DNA of 64,000 nt from an uncultured Christensenellaceae bacterium (lineage in GTDB: Bacteria > Bacillota > Clostridia > Christensenellales > Borkfalkiaceae), in NCBI GenBank assembly GCA_910587005.1, contig CAJULB010000002.1, positions 1 through 64,000 on the forward strand, written 5' to 3'. The notes below the pieces were generated by a model, which was given only the letters and a program-made list of their open reading frames with translations, ran no database searches and was not told where the DNA came from. Shown in pieces: positions 1 to 7,701 of this stretch (positions are counted from its first letter, which is position 1; each line of letters opens with the position of its first letter). A program made the position numbers and the translations under genes.

Positions 1-45
1 TTACCACTCCCCCGCCGCCGCTGTCAACAGTTTTCGGCAAAATTT

Positions 46-67
46 AAGCCCGCAAACGCGGGCTTTT
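46..67 (+). terminator. Intrinsic terminator at the end of an upstream element
   Basis: An 8-bp perfect stem (AAGCCCGC/GCGGGCTT) with loop AAAC is followed by a short T run. It would end transcription entering from the left of the window. Bases 68-230 hold no gene I can support; they look like the AT-rich end of the element that terminates at the tRNA-Val scar. Confidence 0.75.
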
Positions 68-230
68 AATTGACTTTTATCATAATGCGTGGTAAGATTA
101 ACAAGGAAACAAGGCTTGCCGTTAGTGTCTTTATAGTGTCAAAAAATTCCGCGCGATACTTTAACCACAAGATATTGTGTTTCGGAATTCTGGAACGCTG
201 TAAATAGTGGTATTATAAATCTATTTTACC

Positions 231-276
231 CTTGACATGCAAGAGGTCGATGGTTCGAGCCCATTTGTTCCCACCA
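231..276 (+). other. Attachment-site scar: 3' part of a tRNA-Val(GAC) gene
   Basis: This stretch carries the anticodon loop TTGACAT, the 3' half of the anticodon stem (GCAAG), variable loop AGGTC, a full T arm (GATGG-TTCGAGC-CCATT), acceptor TGTTCCC and ACCA, as in bacterial tRNA-Val(GAC). The 5' half is absent: upstream bases do not give the GGGAACA acceptor or a D arm. A displaced 3' tRNA end is the usual mark left when a tyrosine-integrase element enters a tRNA gene, so bases 1-230 are inferred to be the end of such an element. No second copy was seen in the window. Confidence 0.75.
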
Positions 277-341
277 GAATTAAATAAAAAACAAAAATTT
301 GAGCGTGCAACGCAGTTTGCAACAGTTTAAGTTTTGTTTAC

Positions 342-417
342 GGGGATATAGCACAGTTGGTAGCGCGATACGTTCGCAACGTATAGGTCAGGGGTTCGAA
401 TCCCCTTATCTCCACCA
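342..417 (+). tRNA. tRNA-Ala (anticodon CGC)
   Basis: A 76-nt cloverleaf with acceptor GGGGATA/TATCTCC, anticodon stem ATACG/CGTAT with loop TTCGCAA (anticodon CGC, reads GCG), T arm AGGGG-TTCGAAT-CCCCT and an encoded ACCA end. The acceptor has the G3:U70 wobble pair that identifies alanine tRNAs. The D stem has one A-C mismatch. It is probably the host gene neighbouring the disrupted tRNA-Val. Confidence 0.92.
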
Positions 418-567
418 GTCCAAACCTAAAACGAACTCCTTTTGCGAGAACAGTTTTAGGTTTTTTCTTTTTCTCTTTTAAGCCGTTATAATGCCATTGT
501 AACGTTTTTCAGGTGTTAGTCTGTAATTGTGTCAATCACGCACAAACGGCGGTTTATGCCGCGAAAG

Positions 568-707
568 CCGCTTGACGTGAGAAATGAGCGTGTTAGGCTA
601 TTAACGCCAAAGGCAAGCCAAAACCCGACTGATGTCAATCAGTCGGGTTGCAGCGTTTCGCCCTTATTTGCCTATACACACGCTCCTGCGAGGCTCACGT
701 CAAGCGG
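568..707. repeat. 140-bp nested palindrome beside the recombinase of element A
   Basis: Perfect 14-bp outer arms (568-581 and 694-707) enclose 8-bp arms GAGCGTGT (586-593) / ACACGCTC (678-685) and a central 12-bp perfect hairpin (622-633 / 638-649, loop GTCA). Between them, weaker pairing continues. The whole region can fold as one long cruciform. It sits just beyond the 3' end of the serine recombinase gene. It could be a replication or packaging structure or an element end; no gene is supported here or elsewhere in 418-730. Confidence 0.7.
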
Positions 708-730
708 AACGTGGAATAAATAGCCGTGAT

Positions 731-750
731 TGTATGTGTTTACACATACA
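731..750. repeat. 20-bp perfect palindrome over the recombinase stop codon
   Basis: TGTATGTGT and ACACATACA flank a central TT, and the stop codon of the serine recombinase lies inside it (740-742). Serine integrases bind inverted half-sites around a central dinucleotide, so this is a possible crossover site of element A. It could also be only a small terminator. Confidence 0.4.
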
Positions 751-2245
751 TTTCAATTTCAAATTCGTATTGCATAAGATTTGTTCGGAACGGTACTTTG
801 AAAGACAGTTTAACAGTTTTCGAGCATAATAAAAAGCCCCGATTGTTGTTATCGGGACTTTGCTTTATAGGACTATTAAACTCAATCTCTATTCTATCGT
901 CATAAAGCGTTATTTGCTTTACAAGGTAGTTTATGAGTAATTTTGGCTCTAACTCCAACGCTTGAACGTAAAACTCGCGTATTTGGCTTTCGGTAAGTTG
1001 TACGGCAGTCTTGCTTTGCTCAATCAGTATTTGCCGTTGCAATTCTTCTTGACGGCTTTCGAGTTCGCGCATACGCTTCATTGCCGTATTAGTCGTTCCA
1101 CCGTTTTCAATAGCGGTCATTATATTGTTTATTGAATTTTCGGTAGTGCGCTGTTCTTTGAGTAGCAAGTTCAATACTACGTTTGCTTGCGACTGTCTTT
1201 CTTGCTCTTGCATCAAGCCGTTTACAATGTAGTCAAGACTGTTCGCTTTTTGTATTTGTTCTATTACGCTTTCAAGTATTATCTTTTCGAGTATATCTTT
1301 ACGTATCGCTTGCTTGTGGCAATCGGTAGTTTTCTTTTTGCGACCGCAACAAGTGTAGTAATACTTTCTTTCGCCGTTCTTGGCTGTGCCGTTATCCCCG
1401 ATGATAGACTTACCGCAATAACCGCATCGTATTTTGTCTTTGAGTAGGTAGACAATATCGTTACTGCGTTTGCCGAATTTATTGCAATCTATTTTCGCTC
1501 GTACAACGGAAAATATATCGCTCGGTACTATTTGCGGATAGATATTGGTAAACACTTCGTCATTGTGTCGGTAGATACCCGAATACCTTTCGTTGCTCAA
1601 TATTCCGTACACCGTATTCTTTGCAAACGGTTTGCCTTTATGTAAAAGCCCTTTGCTGTTAAGTTCGGCAATTATATCTTTCACATACACGCCTATGGAA
1701 TACTGTTCGTAGATGTATCTTACAATCTCGGCTTCTTCGGGTATGACTACGGCTTTCTTGTTTTCGTTCTTGTAGCCGTAAGGTATTTTACCGCCTGTAA
1801 GATTGCCTTTTCTACGGCTCTCATTATTGCCGCGCCGTATCTTTTGCGAAAGTTCCGCACTGTAATATTCGGCGTAGCCTTCGAGCATACTTTCAAAGAT
1901 TATGCCTTCGGGCGTGTCGGGTACAAACTCGGTAGCGGATACCACTTTCACACCGTTGTCTTTGAGCGTTTTCTTGTGCATAGCCGTTTCATATTTGTTA
2001 CGGCTAAATCTATCGAACTTATACACAATAACGTAATTCCATTGTTTGCGGTTGCTTTCTTTTATCATACGCTGAAAATCTGGACGATTATCGTTCGTAC
2101 CCGTCATAGCACGGTCAATGTAGGTATCGAGTATAAGTATATCGTGGGACTTGGCGTATTCCGTACATACGCGCAACTGTCCGTCAATACTTTGCTCGGT
2201 TTGGCTGTCCGAACTGTACCTTGCATAGATTACTGCTGTTTTCAT
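740..2245 (-). CDS. Large serine recombinase of element A
   Basis: 501 residues. The N-terminal resolvase domain (about 1-140) has YARYS with the likely nucleophile Ser11, and the DRFSRNKYE region that follows. A recombinase domain (about 160-260) leads to a zinc ribbon with CGYC and later CC/C ligands, then a coiled coil (about 340-410). These enzymes cut and rejoin attP and attB through a 5' phosphoserine link. The start has an upstream GGAG. Near the 3' end (837-857) a CCCGAT/ATCGGG hairpin followed by TTTTT on the coding strand looks like a terminator inside the reading frame. That suggests the final ~35 codons were gained across an attachment junction. It is closely similar to the recombinase at 28975-30627 over the first ~130 residues. 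Confidence 0.93.
   Translation of the reverse strand: MKTAVIYARYSSDSQTEQSIDGQLRVCTEYAKSHDILILDTYIDRAMTGTNDNRPDFQRMIKESNRKQWNYVIVYKFDRFSRNKYETAMHKKTLKDNGVKVVSATEFVPDTPEGIIFESMLEGYAEYYSAELSQKIRRGNNESRRKGNLTGGKIPYGYKNENKKAVVIPEEAEIVRYIYEQYSIGVYVKDIIAELNSKGLLHKGKPFAKNTVYGILSNERYSGIYRHNDEVFTNIYPQIVPSDIFSVVRAKIDCNKFGKRSNDIVYLLKDKIRCGYCGKSIIGDNGTAKNGERKYYYTCCGRKKKTTDCHKQAIRKDILEKIILESVIEQIQKANSLDYIVNGLMQEQERQSQANVVLNLLLKEQRTTENSINNIMTAIENGGTTNTAMKRMRELESRQEELQRQILIEQSKTAVQLTESQIREFYVQALELEPKLLINYLVKQITLYDDRIEIEFNSPIKQSPDNNNRGFLLCSKTVKLSFKVPFRTNLMQYEFEIEMYV
826..857 (-). terminator. Terminator-like hairpin inside the recombinase 3' end
   Basis: The stem CCCGAT/ATCGGG (838-843 / 851-856), extended by a G-C pair, is followed on the minus strand by CTTTTTATT. 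It lies in frame within the recombinase gene, about 35 codons before the stop. It may be the original end of the transcription unit before the current C-terminus was attached. Confidence 0.5.
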
Positions 2246-2284
2246 ACTGTTTTTTAATCTCCTTATTGAGTGAATTTATTTTGT

Positions 2285-2427
2285 CTTTCGACAAGGGGCG
2301 AAACAAACGAAAGCGCAAAAGTCAATACGTATTAGATGCTTTCCGTTCCTATCCGCAAGGGCTACGCAGTAGTGCATTTTACCCTTGCGGATCGGTGCGT
2401 TTTCGTTTACGCTCCGCCGGTCGAAAG
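2285..2427. repeat. 143-bp nested palindrome between rep and recombinase
   Basis: Outer arms CTTTCGAC (2285-2292) and GTCGAAAG (2420-2427) enclose a partly paired AACGAAA/TTCGTT layer and a perfect inner pair ATCCGCAAGGG (2351-2361) / CCCTTGCGGAT (2382-2392). Size and layout resemble the palindrome at 568-707, so the recombinase gene is bracketed by two such structures. It fills the gap between the rep stop and the recombinase start; no gene is seen in it. Confidence 0.65.
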
Positions 2428-2441
2428 GCAAAATATATCTC

Positions 2442-3356
2442 TCAATTCACTTTGGGCATTTGCGCCAATACTTCGGGCGTGGCTTTACCCCTAATTACGC
2501 CGTCATCGTCAATGCAAGTGAAATTGTCGAATAATACTATTTTCTTATCTTCAATACCTATCGGACAAACTATGTCATAGGCAAGAATATTACACTTTGT
2601 GTAAGTAGGCAGTTTACCGCCGAATACAAGTTTTTCGCCGCTTTTCTCTATGTATTTGAGTAGATACCGCACGGACGGCTTTATTTCGTACTTGCATATC
2701 CCTTTGAAATCGTTACGCCCGAAATGTTTTAGAAAGTGCGTGTTTTGGTATGTCGTTTGCTTGCGGTGTTTTCTTGTGTCGTAGTCCGTTACTTGCTCTA
2801 TCTTGCCAATCATACCGTTTTCGGGTATGTAGAATATGCCGTGAAAATGCAACCTTTCTTTGTTCTTGGTAGAGCGTTCCCATACGCCTATGTATTTCCA
2901 ACCTTTGCGGCTTACAAGATGTTTCAACGTATTGCGTAGTTTTTCTTTAAAGGTTTCTTCGGTGTGTTTTGCGCTGTCGTAGGTAAACGTAATAAAATAG
3001 TTCCAAACGCCTTGCGTATAGATTTTGCGCCATAATACGGTGTAACGCTTTGCGGCGTTATTGCACTTGCGCCGTATGTTTTGCTCGGCGTATTCCGTCG
3101 CTTGTTCGGGCGTTTCAAACTCGCTTTGCAGTTGCACGGCTATATACTGCTTTCGCTCTTGCTTGGGTAGTTTTCTACTCTCGCGATATGCCGTTTCAAA
3201 CTTGGCTTTTAACTCCGCTTGCTGTGGCGTGGGTACGGTTTTACTTTTGCGCTTACAGCCTTTGCCGTGTGGGTAATTGTCTTTGGGTATGCCTATAAAA
3301 TGACTGCCGTCAAAATATACCTTTGTATCGCTGTAATTCTTGTTTTCGTTTTCCAT
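2442..3356 (-). CDS. rep: HUH-type rolling-circle replication initiator (Rep), element A
   Basis: 304 residues with the three Rep motifs in order: hydrophobic FITFTY, the metal-binding HUH motif LHFHGIF, and a motif 3 YLLKYIEKSG that supplies the catalytic Tyr. Such proteins nick one strand at a double-strand origin and start rolling-circle replication of small plasmids and ssDNA phages. It is homologous to the Rep of the inovirus-like element at 18207-19241, including the C-terminal 'GIEDKKIVLFDNF' region. It follows a 45-codon gene by five bases, and repeats plus an origin-like hairpin lie upstream. No coat or Zot genes accompany it. Confidence 0.85.
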   Translation of the reverse strand: MENENKNYSDTKVYFDGSHFIGIPKDNYPHGKGCKRKSKTVPTPQQAELKAKFETAYRESRKLPKQERKQYIAVQLQSEFETPEQATEYAEQNIRRKCNNAAKRYTVLWRKIYTQGVWNYFITFTYDSAKHTEETFKEKLRNTLKHLVSRKGWKYIGVWERSTKNKERLHFHGIFYIPENGMIGKIEQVTDYDTRKHRKQTTYQNTHFLKHFGRNDFKGICKYEIKPSVRYLLKYIEKSGEKLVFGGKLPTYTKCNILAYDIVCPIGIEDKKIVLFDNFTCIDDDGVIRGKATPEVLAQMPKVN

Positions 3357-3360
3357 TGTT

Positions 3361-3498
3361 CTATGCTCCTTTTGATTGCTTTGACAGTTTCAAAATACTT
3401 GCAAACAAGGTTTCAAAAAAGGTGCGCTGTTCGCTCTCGCTCAACGCTTGAATGCTCGGTATGCCGATTGTTTCTACTTTTAATTCCGTTTTCAACAT
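3361..3498 (-). CDS. Small protein upstream of rep
   Basis: 45 residues beginning MLKTELKVETIG and ending KLSKQSKGA. It has an AAGGAG site nine bases before ATG, and its stop lies four bases from the rep start, with the rep ribosome site inside its last codons. The layout suggests translational coupling to rep, as with copy-control or leader peptides of rolling-circle replicons. I do not recognise the family. Confidence 0.6.
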   Translation of the reverse strand: MLKTELKVETIGIPSIQALSESEQRTFFETLFASILKLSKQSKGA

Positions 3499-3520
3499 TT
3501 CTCTTTGCTCCTTGTAGCAA

Positions 3521-3718
3521 TACTGTAATGCTCAAATAGGCAAGTTTTTTGCCCATTTGAAAAATTCTTTACGACTTTTTCGGGTGTATTGTAAATCTCA
3601 AATAGGAAGGTATTTTTCCTATTAGAAAAAGTTTTTTAACTTTTTTCGTGAGTATTGTAACTTTCAAACTCTCAGGTTTTTTGCGACTTTGAAAAACTTT
3701 TTACAAAAAAATTTTACA
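3521..3718. repeat. Three 66-bp tandem repeats upstream of rep
   Basis: Units start at TACTGTAA (3521), TATTGTAA (3587) and TATTGTAA (3653), an exact 66-base period. Each contains a (C)TCAAA(T)-type sequence and a small hairpin: GGCAA/TTGCC in unit 1, AATAGGAA/TTCCTATT in unit 2, a weaker one in unit 3. They fill the rep promoter region. They may bind Rep or encode a transcribed copy-control structure. They are not CRISPR repeats: there are no unique spacers and no cas genes. Confidence 0.75.
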
Positions 3719-3737
3719 AAGGTTTTCGGCAAAAGTG

Positions 3738-3800
3738 AATGACATCACTTGCACGGTTAATGACTGCGCTTGCCGAGTTATTGACCGTACTTGATTTCAC
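3738..3800. repeat. Three 21-bp iterons next to the origin of element A
   Basis: Consecutive units begin AATGAC (3738), AATGAC (3759) and ATTGAC (3780), each with CTTG at the same offset, so the spacing is exactly two helical turns. Such phased direct repeats typically bind a replication initiator. A short ACGCCG/CGGCGT hairpin follows at 3814-3837; a similar one occurs at 28762-28778 in element B. Confidence 0.7.
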
Positions 3801-3907
3801 TTGACATTATAAAACGCCGTAACGAAAATTGCGGCGTAGTCAATGGGTACAAAGGGAAAGCAAAAAGCGGCGTTATGGGAACGCAAGCGAAAGAAAAAAG
3901 CAAGATC

Positions 3908-3975
3908 GGCGGCAACGTAAAAAAATTCGGGGAACACGGAAAGCCTGCGCGTGTCCCCGAATTTTAGTTGCCGCC
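3908..3975 (+). other. Rolling-circle origin hairpin 1, element A
   Basis: Outer arms GGCGGCAAC (3908-3916) / GTTGCCGCC (3967-3975) enclose an 11-bp stem AAAATTCGGGG / CCCCGAATTTT and a 5-bp stem ACACG / CGTGT, leaving an exposed loop. The 14 bases GGAAAGCCTGCGCG (3938-3951) recur exactly in the matching hairpin of element B (minus strand, 18160-18173), in a stem of different sequence. A conserved loop on a variable stem is what is expected of a Rep nick site. No CDS is supported here. Confidence 0.75.
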
Positions 3976-4007
3976 GCTTGCGGTATTCGGTTTGTCTTTT
4001 TGGGTTG

Positions 4008-4067
4008 TGTGGCGGGTGCTTGACGGCGAGCGTAGCGAGCCGCTTGTTTATTCAAGCACCCGCCACA
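4008..4067 (+). other. Origin-adjacent hairpin 2, element A
   Basis: A 15-bp perfect inverted repeat TGTGGCGGGTGCTTG (4008-4022) / CAAGCACCCGCCACA (4053-4067) encloses a 30-base loop that itself can fold (GGCGAGCG..CGAGCCGC). The equivalent hairpin of element B (18032-18097) has the same order relative to hairpin 1, a related stem (CAAGCAC.CGCC) and a related loop. Possible single-strand origin or packaging signal. Confidence 0.7.
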
Positions 4068-4097
4068 GTGCCATTTTGTTTTTTGACAAGAAAATGC

Positions 4098-4126
4098 TTG
4101 CTTTTGTTCGCGTTTTGGAATATAAT
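4098..4126 (+). promoter_or_regulatory. Sigma-A promoter of the restriction-modification operon
   Basis: TTGCTT (4098-4103), 17-base spacer, TATAAT (4121-4126), 26 bases before the methylase start. The ribosome site GAGGTG follows. Confidence 0.7.
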
Positions 4127-4152
4127 ATATACACTACTTTCGAGGTGTAAAT

Positions 4153-5220
4153 ATGTTAAGTTTTATATCGGCAAAAGAAGCAGCGGAAAAATGGAATATA
4201 TCGCAAAGGCGTGTTTTGGTTTTATGTAGCGAGCATAGAATTGACGGCGCTATGATGGTCGGCAATATGTGGATCATTCCAAGTACAGCCGAAAAGCCTA
4301 TTGATAAGCGTACTGTGCGATATGAGAAAGAACACGCTATATCATTAAAACCATTCGTTAAATGGGTAGGCGGCAAAAGTCAGCTAATAAATGAGCTTGA
4401 AAAAATGTTGCCTATTGACGGTGAAAAAGTCTTATCAAAATATTGCGAGCCTATGGTAGGCGGCGGCGCATTGTTTTTTAATATACTATCAAAATATGAT
4501 TTTGAGCAATTATATATAAGCGATATAAATGCAGAACTAATAAACGCATATCAAGTCATAAAAAACAATGTTGATAGTCTAATTGAAAAATTGCAAGAAA
4601 TGCAAATGCTTTTTTGTCCTATGGACGAGAACGGTAGAAAATTTTATTATTATTCAATCCGTGATAAATTCAATGATACGCAATTATGCGAAAATACGGC
4701 GACTGAAAAAGCGGCATATTTTATCTTTTTGAATAAAACTTGCTTTAACGGTCTTTATCGCGTCAACCGCAAGGGGCAATTTAATGTGCCTATGGGCGCA
4801 TATAAAAACCCTATGATTTGCGACGAAGAAAACTTACGCAATATAAATAAAGTTTTGCAAAACGTAACTATTGTTTGCGGTGATTATTCGCTTTCAAAAC
4901 AGTTTATAGATAAAGATACTTTTGTTTATCTCGATCCGCCATATCGTCCCCTTTCGGAAACATCAGCGTTTACGTCATATAACTCCGACACATTTGACGA
5001 TAACGAACAAATACGACTTGCAAAATTCATAGATGAAATAAATGCAAGCGGTGCGAAAATAGTTTTAAGTAATTCCGATCCGAAAAACGTCAACCCCGAT
5101 GATACATTTTTCGACGAACTCTATAAAACATATCAAATTAAGCGTGTATCGGCAACGCGTATGATTAACAGTAAAGCCGATAGTCGCGGAAAAATAAACG
5201 AATTGCTTATATGCAATTAA
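4153..5220 (+). CDS. HTH-Dam fusion: GATC-type adenine-N6 DNA methyltransferase
   Basis: 355 residues. Residues ~1-60 resemble an excisionase/MerR-like helix-turn-helix (AKEAAEKWNISQRRV). From about 73 a Dam/DpnIIA-type alpha-class methylase starts with KPFVKWVGGKSQLI (SAM motif I), and DPPYR is the catalytic motif IV. The usual DpnM/Dam length is ~280 residues, so the front domain is an addition. It probably methylates adenine in GATC and protects DNA from the nuclease at 6080-6943; the N-terminal domain may let it repress its own operon. It is first in a five-gene colinear operon. Confidence 0.9.
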   Translation: MLSFISAKEAAEKWNISQRRVLVLCSEHRIDGAMMVGNMWIIPSTAEKPIDKRTVRYEKEHAISLKPFVKWVGGKSQLINELEKMLPIDGEKVLSKYCEPMVGGGALFFNILSKYDFEQLYISDINAELINAYQVIKNNVDSLIEKLQEMQMLFCPMDENGRKFYYYSIRDKFNDTQLCENTATEKAAYFIFLNKTCFNGLYRVNRKGQFNVPMGAYKNPMICDEENLRNINKVLQNVTIVCGDYSLSKQFIDKDTFVYLDPPYRPLSETSAFTSYNSDTFDDNEQIRLAKFIDEINASGAKIVLSNSDPKNVNPDDTFFDELYKTYQIKRVSATRMINSKADSRGKINELLICN

Positions 5221-5229
5221 GGAAAGAAT

Positions 5230-6096
5230 ATGGCAATCATTGAATTAACTAACGAAGAAACCAACAAATACATAGATGAGCTTTATGCTTGTTTTCCAAC
5301 CGGACGGGAGTTTGAACTGTTTTTGAATTCTTTTTTGACTACTCTCGGCTTTGAAGAAGTGGTTACTACTCAATATGTTGGCGATAAAGGCATAGATTTA
5401 ACTTGCATAAAACGCGGATTTGACAACAATGGTATTGATACAATAAATTATTATGTGCAAGCAAAAAGATATGCACGATCAAATAAAATACAAGCCAAAG
5501 AAATACGCGACTTAAAAGGCACAACAAAACGAGATAGAAACGGCAATATTCTAAATAGCAATTATGTTAATGTTTTTATAACCACATCGACATTCACGGA
5601 AAAAGCGTTAGAAGAAGCAAACGACAATCCAAATATGCCTGTTATTACTATTGACGGAAAACAACTTTTGCAATACTGTATAGAGCATAAAGTTGGATTT
5701 AATTTCAAGCCTGTTTTCTCGCCAAAAGATATTGTAATGCTTACGCAAAACAATCAAGTAGTTGGTACCATAACAGAACGACAAACTGACTATCTTGTAG
5801 AAAGAGAAATTACTAAAAACGATATTCGTGCTAAAATATTAGTGCTTCCCCGAATTATAAAGGAACAATTAACAGAAGTCAAAGAACTGTATTCGGTGGT
5901 ATTTAACGGGAAAGAGCGTCAATTAAAAATGGATAAATCGGGACGTTATTTCGGCGGCGTAACAGAATTATATAAAACTTTCGGACTGCTGACTAATGAA
6001 GGTATATTTGTTAGCAAAACAGCAAAATGGAAAATAGTCAATAACAAAATTATAGTAGATTTGTGTGAGGAAACCTGTGATGAAAAGAATCTTTAA
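5230..6096 (+). CDS. Mrr-like restriction endonuclease subunit
   Basis: 288 residues. The N-terminal half has a PD-(D/E)xK nuclease pattern of the Mrr_cat kind: LGFEEV..GDKGIDLTC, then YYVQAKRYA (catalytic D and QxK), followed by a region about what replaces it in the cell. The C-terminal ~100 residues are of unknown function. Mrr-family enzymes cut methylated or foreign DNA. It starts ten bases after the methylase and overlaps the next gene, so it probably works with this system, either as a second nuclease or a target-recognition partner. Confidence 0.75.
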   Translation: MAIIELTNEETNKYIDELYACFPTGREFELFLNSFLTTLGFEEVVTTQYVGDKGIDLTCIKRGFDNNGIDTINYYVQAKRYARSNKIQAKEIRDLKGTTKRDRNGNILNSNYVNVFITTSTFTEKALEEANDNPNMPVITIDGKQLLQYCIEHKVGFNFKPVFSPKDIVMLTQNNQVVGTITERQTDYLVEREITKNDIRAKILVLPRIIKEQLTEVKELYSVVFNGKERQLKMDKSGRYFGGVTELYKTFGLLTNEGIFVSKTAKWKIVNNKIIVDLCEETCDEKNL

Positions 6097-6943
6097 CGAA
6101 TGGCTTAAAACATTCAAGTCGAGCATTTGTGATTACGGTTACTATGTTGATTTTGAAAAAGTTTACGGCAATATCGAAAACATAAAAGTCGAATTGAATA
6201 TACTCAATTCGCTTATCGGATCGAAAAACATCGAGCACGATTTTGAAAAACTTGTGGCTGATTATCCACAAGTATTGAGATGTATTCCCATTTTGCTTGC
6301 TGTTCGCGGTCGTGAAATTTATGCTATCGACGGGGACGGCGAATATCTTTTCAACTTTAACAAGCCTAACTATACCACGAAAGAATACATAATGTTTATG
6401 CAAAAGACGGGTTTGTTTGATTTAATCGCAAATCACGTTATCAATAACCTTGTCGATTATGTTACGGGCGTGGAAGTCGGACTTGACAGTAACGGACGCA
6501 AAAATCGCGGCGGTCATTTAATGGAAAATCTCGTGGAAGATTATATTGTTAAAGCCGGACTTGTCAAAGGCGAAACATATTTCAAAGAAATGAAACTATC
6601 CGCTATCGAAAGCAAATGGCATATTGATTTGTCGGGCATTTCAAATCAAGGTAAAGCCGAAAAACGATTTGATTTTGTTATAAAGAAAGGTAAAACAATA
6701 TACGCGATAGAAACGAATTTTTACACGGGCGGCGGCTCAAAGTTAAATGAAACTGCGAGAAGTTACAAAACGATTGCGTTAGAAGCAAAACAAATCGACG
6801 GTTTTGCGTTTGTATGGTTTACAGACGGTTACGATGGGTGGAAATCGGCACGGCATAATTTAGAAGAAACTTTTGACGTTTTAGATAATATGTATTGTAT
6901 CGCCGATTTGGAAAACGGCATAATCGAAAGGTTGTTTGATTGA
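6080..6943 (+). CDS. DpnII/MboI-family type II restriction endonuclease
   Basis: 287 residues from ATG at 6080, with GAGG nine bases upstream; a GTG at 6065 is a weaker alternative. The region GGHLMENLVEDY, the catalytic-type stretch FDFVIKKGKTIYAIETNFY (a D..ExN/K variant of PD-(D/E)xK) and SKLNETARSYK match the DpnII (DpnB) family, which cuts unmethylated GATC. It overlaps the Mrr-like gene by 17 bases, so the two are translationally coupled. Confidence 0.85.
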   Translation: MKRIFNEWLKTFKSSICDYGYYVDFEKVYGNIENIKVELNILNSLIGSKNIEHDFEKLVADYPQVLRCIPILLAVRGREIYAIDGDGEYLFNFNKPNYTTKEYIMFMQKTGLFDLIANHVINNLVDYVTGVEVGLDSNGRKNRGGHLMENLVEDYIVKAGLVKGETYFKEMKLSAIESKWHIDLSGISNQGKAEKRFDFVIKKGKTIYAIETNFYTGGGSKLNETARSYKTIALEAKQIDGFAFVWFTDGYDGWKSARHNLEETFDVLDNMYCIADLENGIIERLFD

Positions 6944-6944
6944 T

Positions 6945-7682
6945 ATGCCGAAACAAATTCCGTTACAACCCGAAAATTTCGAACTCGAAACAAATACGGT
7001 ATGGGCGTTCCCCGATCGCGGCAAATGGGCAACACACGACGCAAAATATCGCGGTAATTGGTCACCGTATATTCCGCGTAATATAATACTGCGTTATTCC
7101 AAAGAGGGCGATACTGTTTTAGATCAGTTTGTCGGCGGCGGCACAACGGCGGTCGAAGCGAAACTGACACACCGTAGTTTTATCGGTGTAGATATAAACA
7201 CGTCGGCTATTGATATCACAAAGACAAAGTGCGATTTTGATTTTGAAACACAAGCCACAACTACGCTAATAAACGGCGACGCGCGAAAATTGGATTTGCT
7301 CGATAATTCGATTGACTTAATATGCACGCACCCACCGTATGCCGATATAATTCATTACAGTGAAAATATTGACGGCGATTTATCGCGTTTATCTATGAAA
7401 GACTTTTTGTTTGAGATAGGCAAAGTCGCCGATGAGTGTTATCGTGTTTTGAAAAAAGACAAATTTTGCGCTATCCTTATGGGCGATACTCGACATAAGG
7501 GTATGGTGCAACCGCTTGCTTTTGAAACTATGCGTATATTTGAATTGGCAGGTTTTAAGGCAAAAGAAATTATTATCAAAGAACAGCACAACTGCAAAGC
7601 AACAGGTTATTGGAAAACAAACAGCATAAAGTTTAATTTTCTTTTACTTGCTCACGAATACTTATTTGTTTTCAAAAAATAG
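6945..7682 (+). CDS. Second DNA methyltransferase (DpnA-like position)
   Basis: About 245 residues; ATG at 6945 chosen, TTG at 6936 possible. Motif IV appears as THPPYADIIHYS and the SAM motif as LDQFVGGGTTAVEAK near residue 60, a beta-class N4/N6 methylase order. In DpnII systems a second methylase (DpnA) can modify single-stranded DNA. A similar role here would suit a replicon with an ssDNA stage, but that is inference. The start overlaps the end of the endonuclease gene. Confidence 0.82.
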   Translation: MPKQIPLQPENFELETNTVWAFPDRGKWATHDAKYRGNWSPYIPRNIILRYSKEGDTVLDQFVGGGTTAVEAKLTHRSFIGVDINTSAIDITKTKCDFDFETQATTTLINGDARKLDLLDNSIDLICTHPPYADIIHYSENIDGDLSRLSMKDFLFEIGKVADECYRVLKKDKFCAILMGDTRHKGMVQPLAFETMRIFELAGFKAKEIIIKEQHNCKATGYWKTNSIKFNFLLLAHEYLFVFKK

Positions 7683-7701
7683 AATTTTTTAGGAGTTGTA
7701 A

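Noticed and set aside
3521..3800. Direct repeats as a CRISPR array
   Set aside because: Units are contiguous with no unique spacers, and no cas gene is present.
3829..4229. Short frames over the origin hairpins
   Set aside because: They arise from GC palindromes; no ribosome site or protein similarity.
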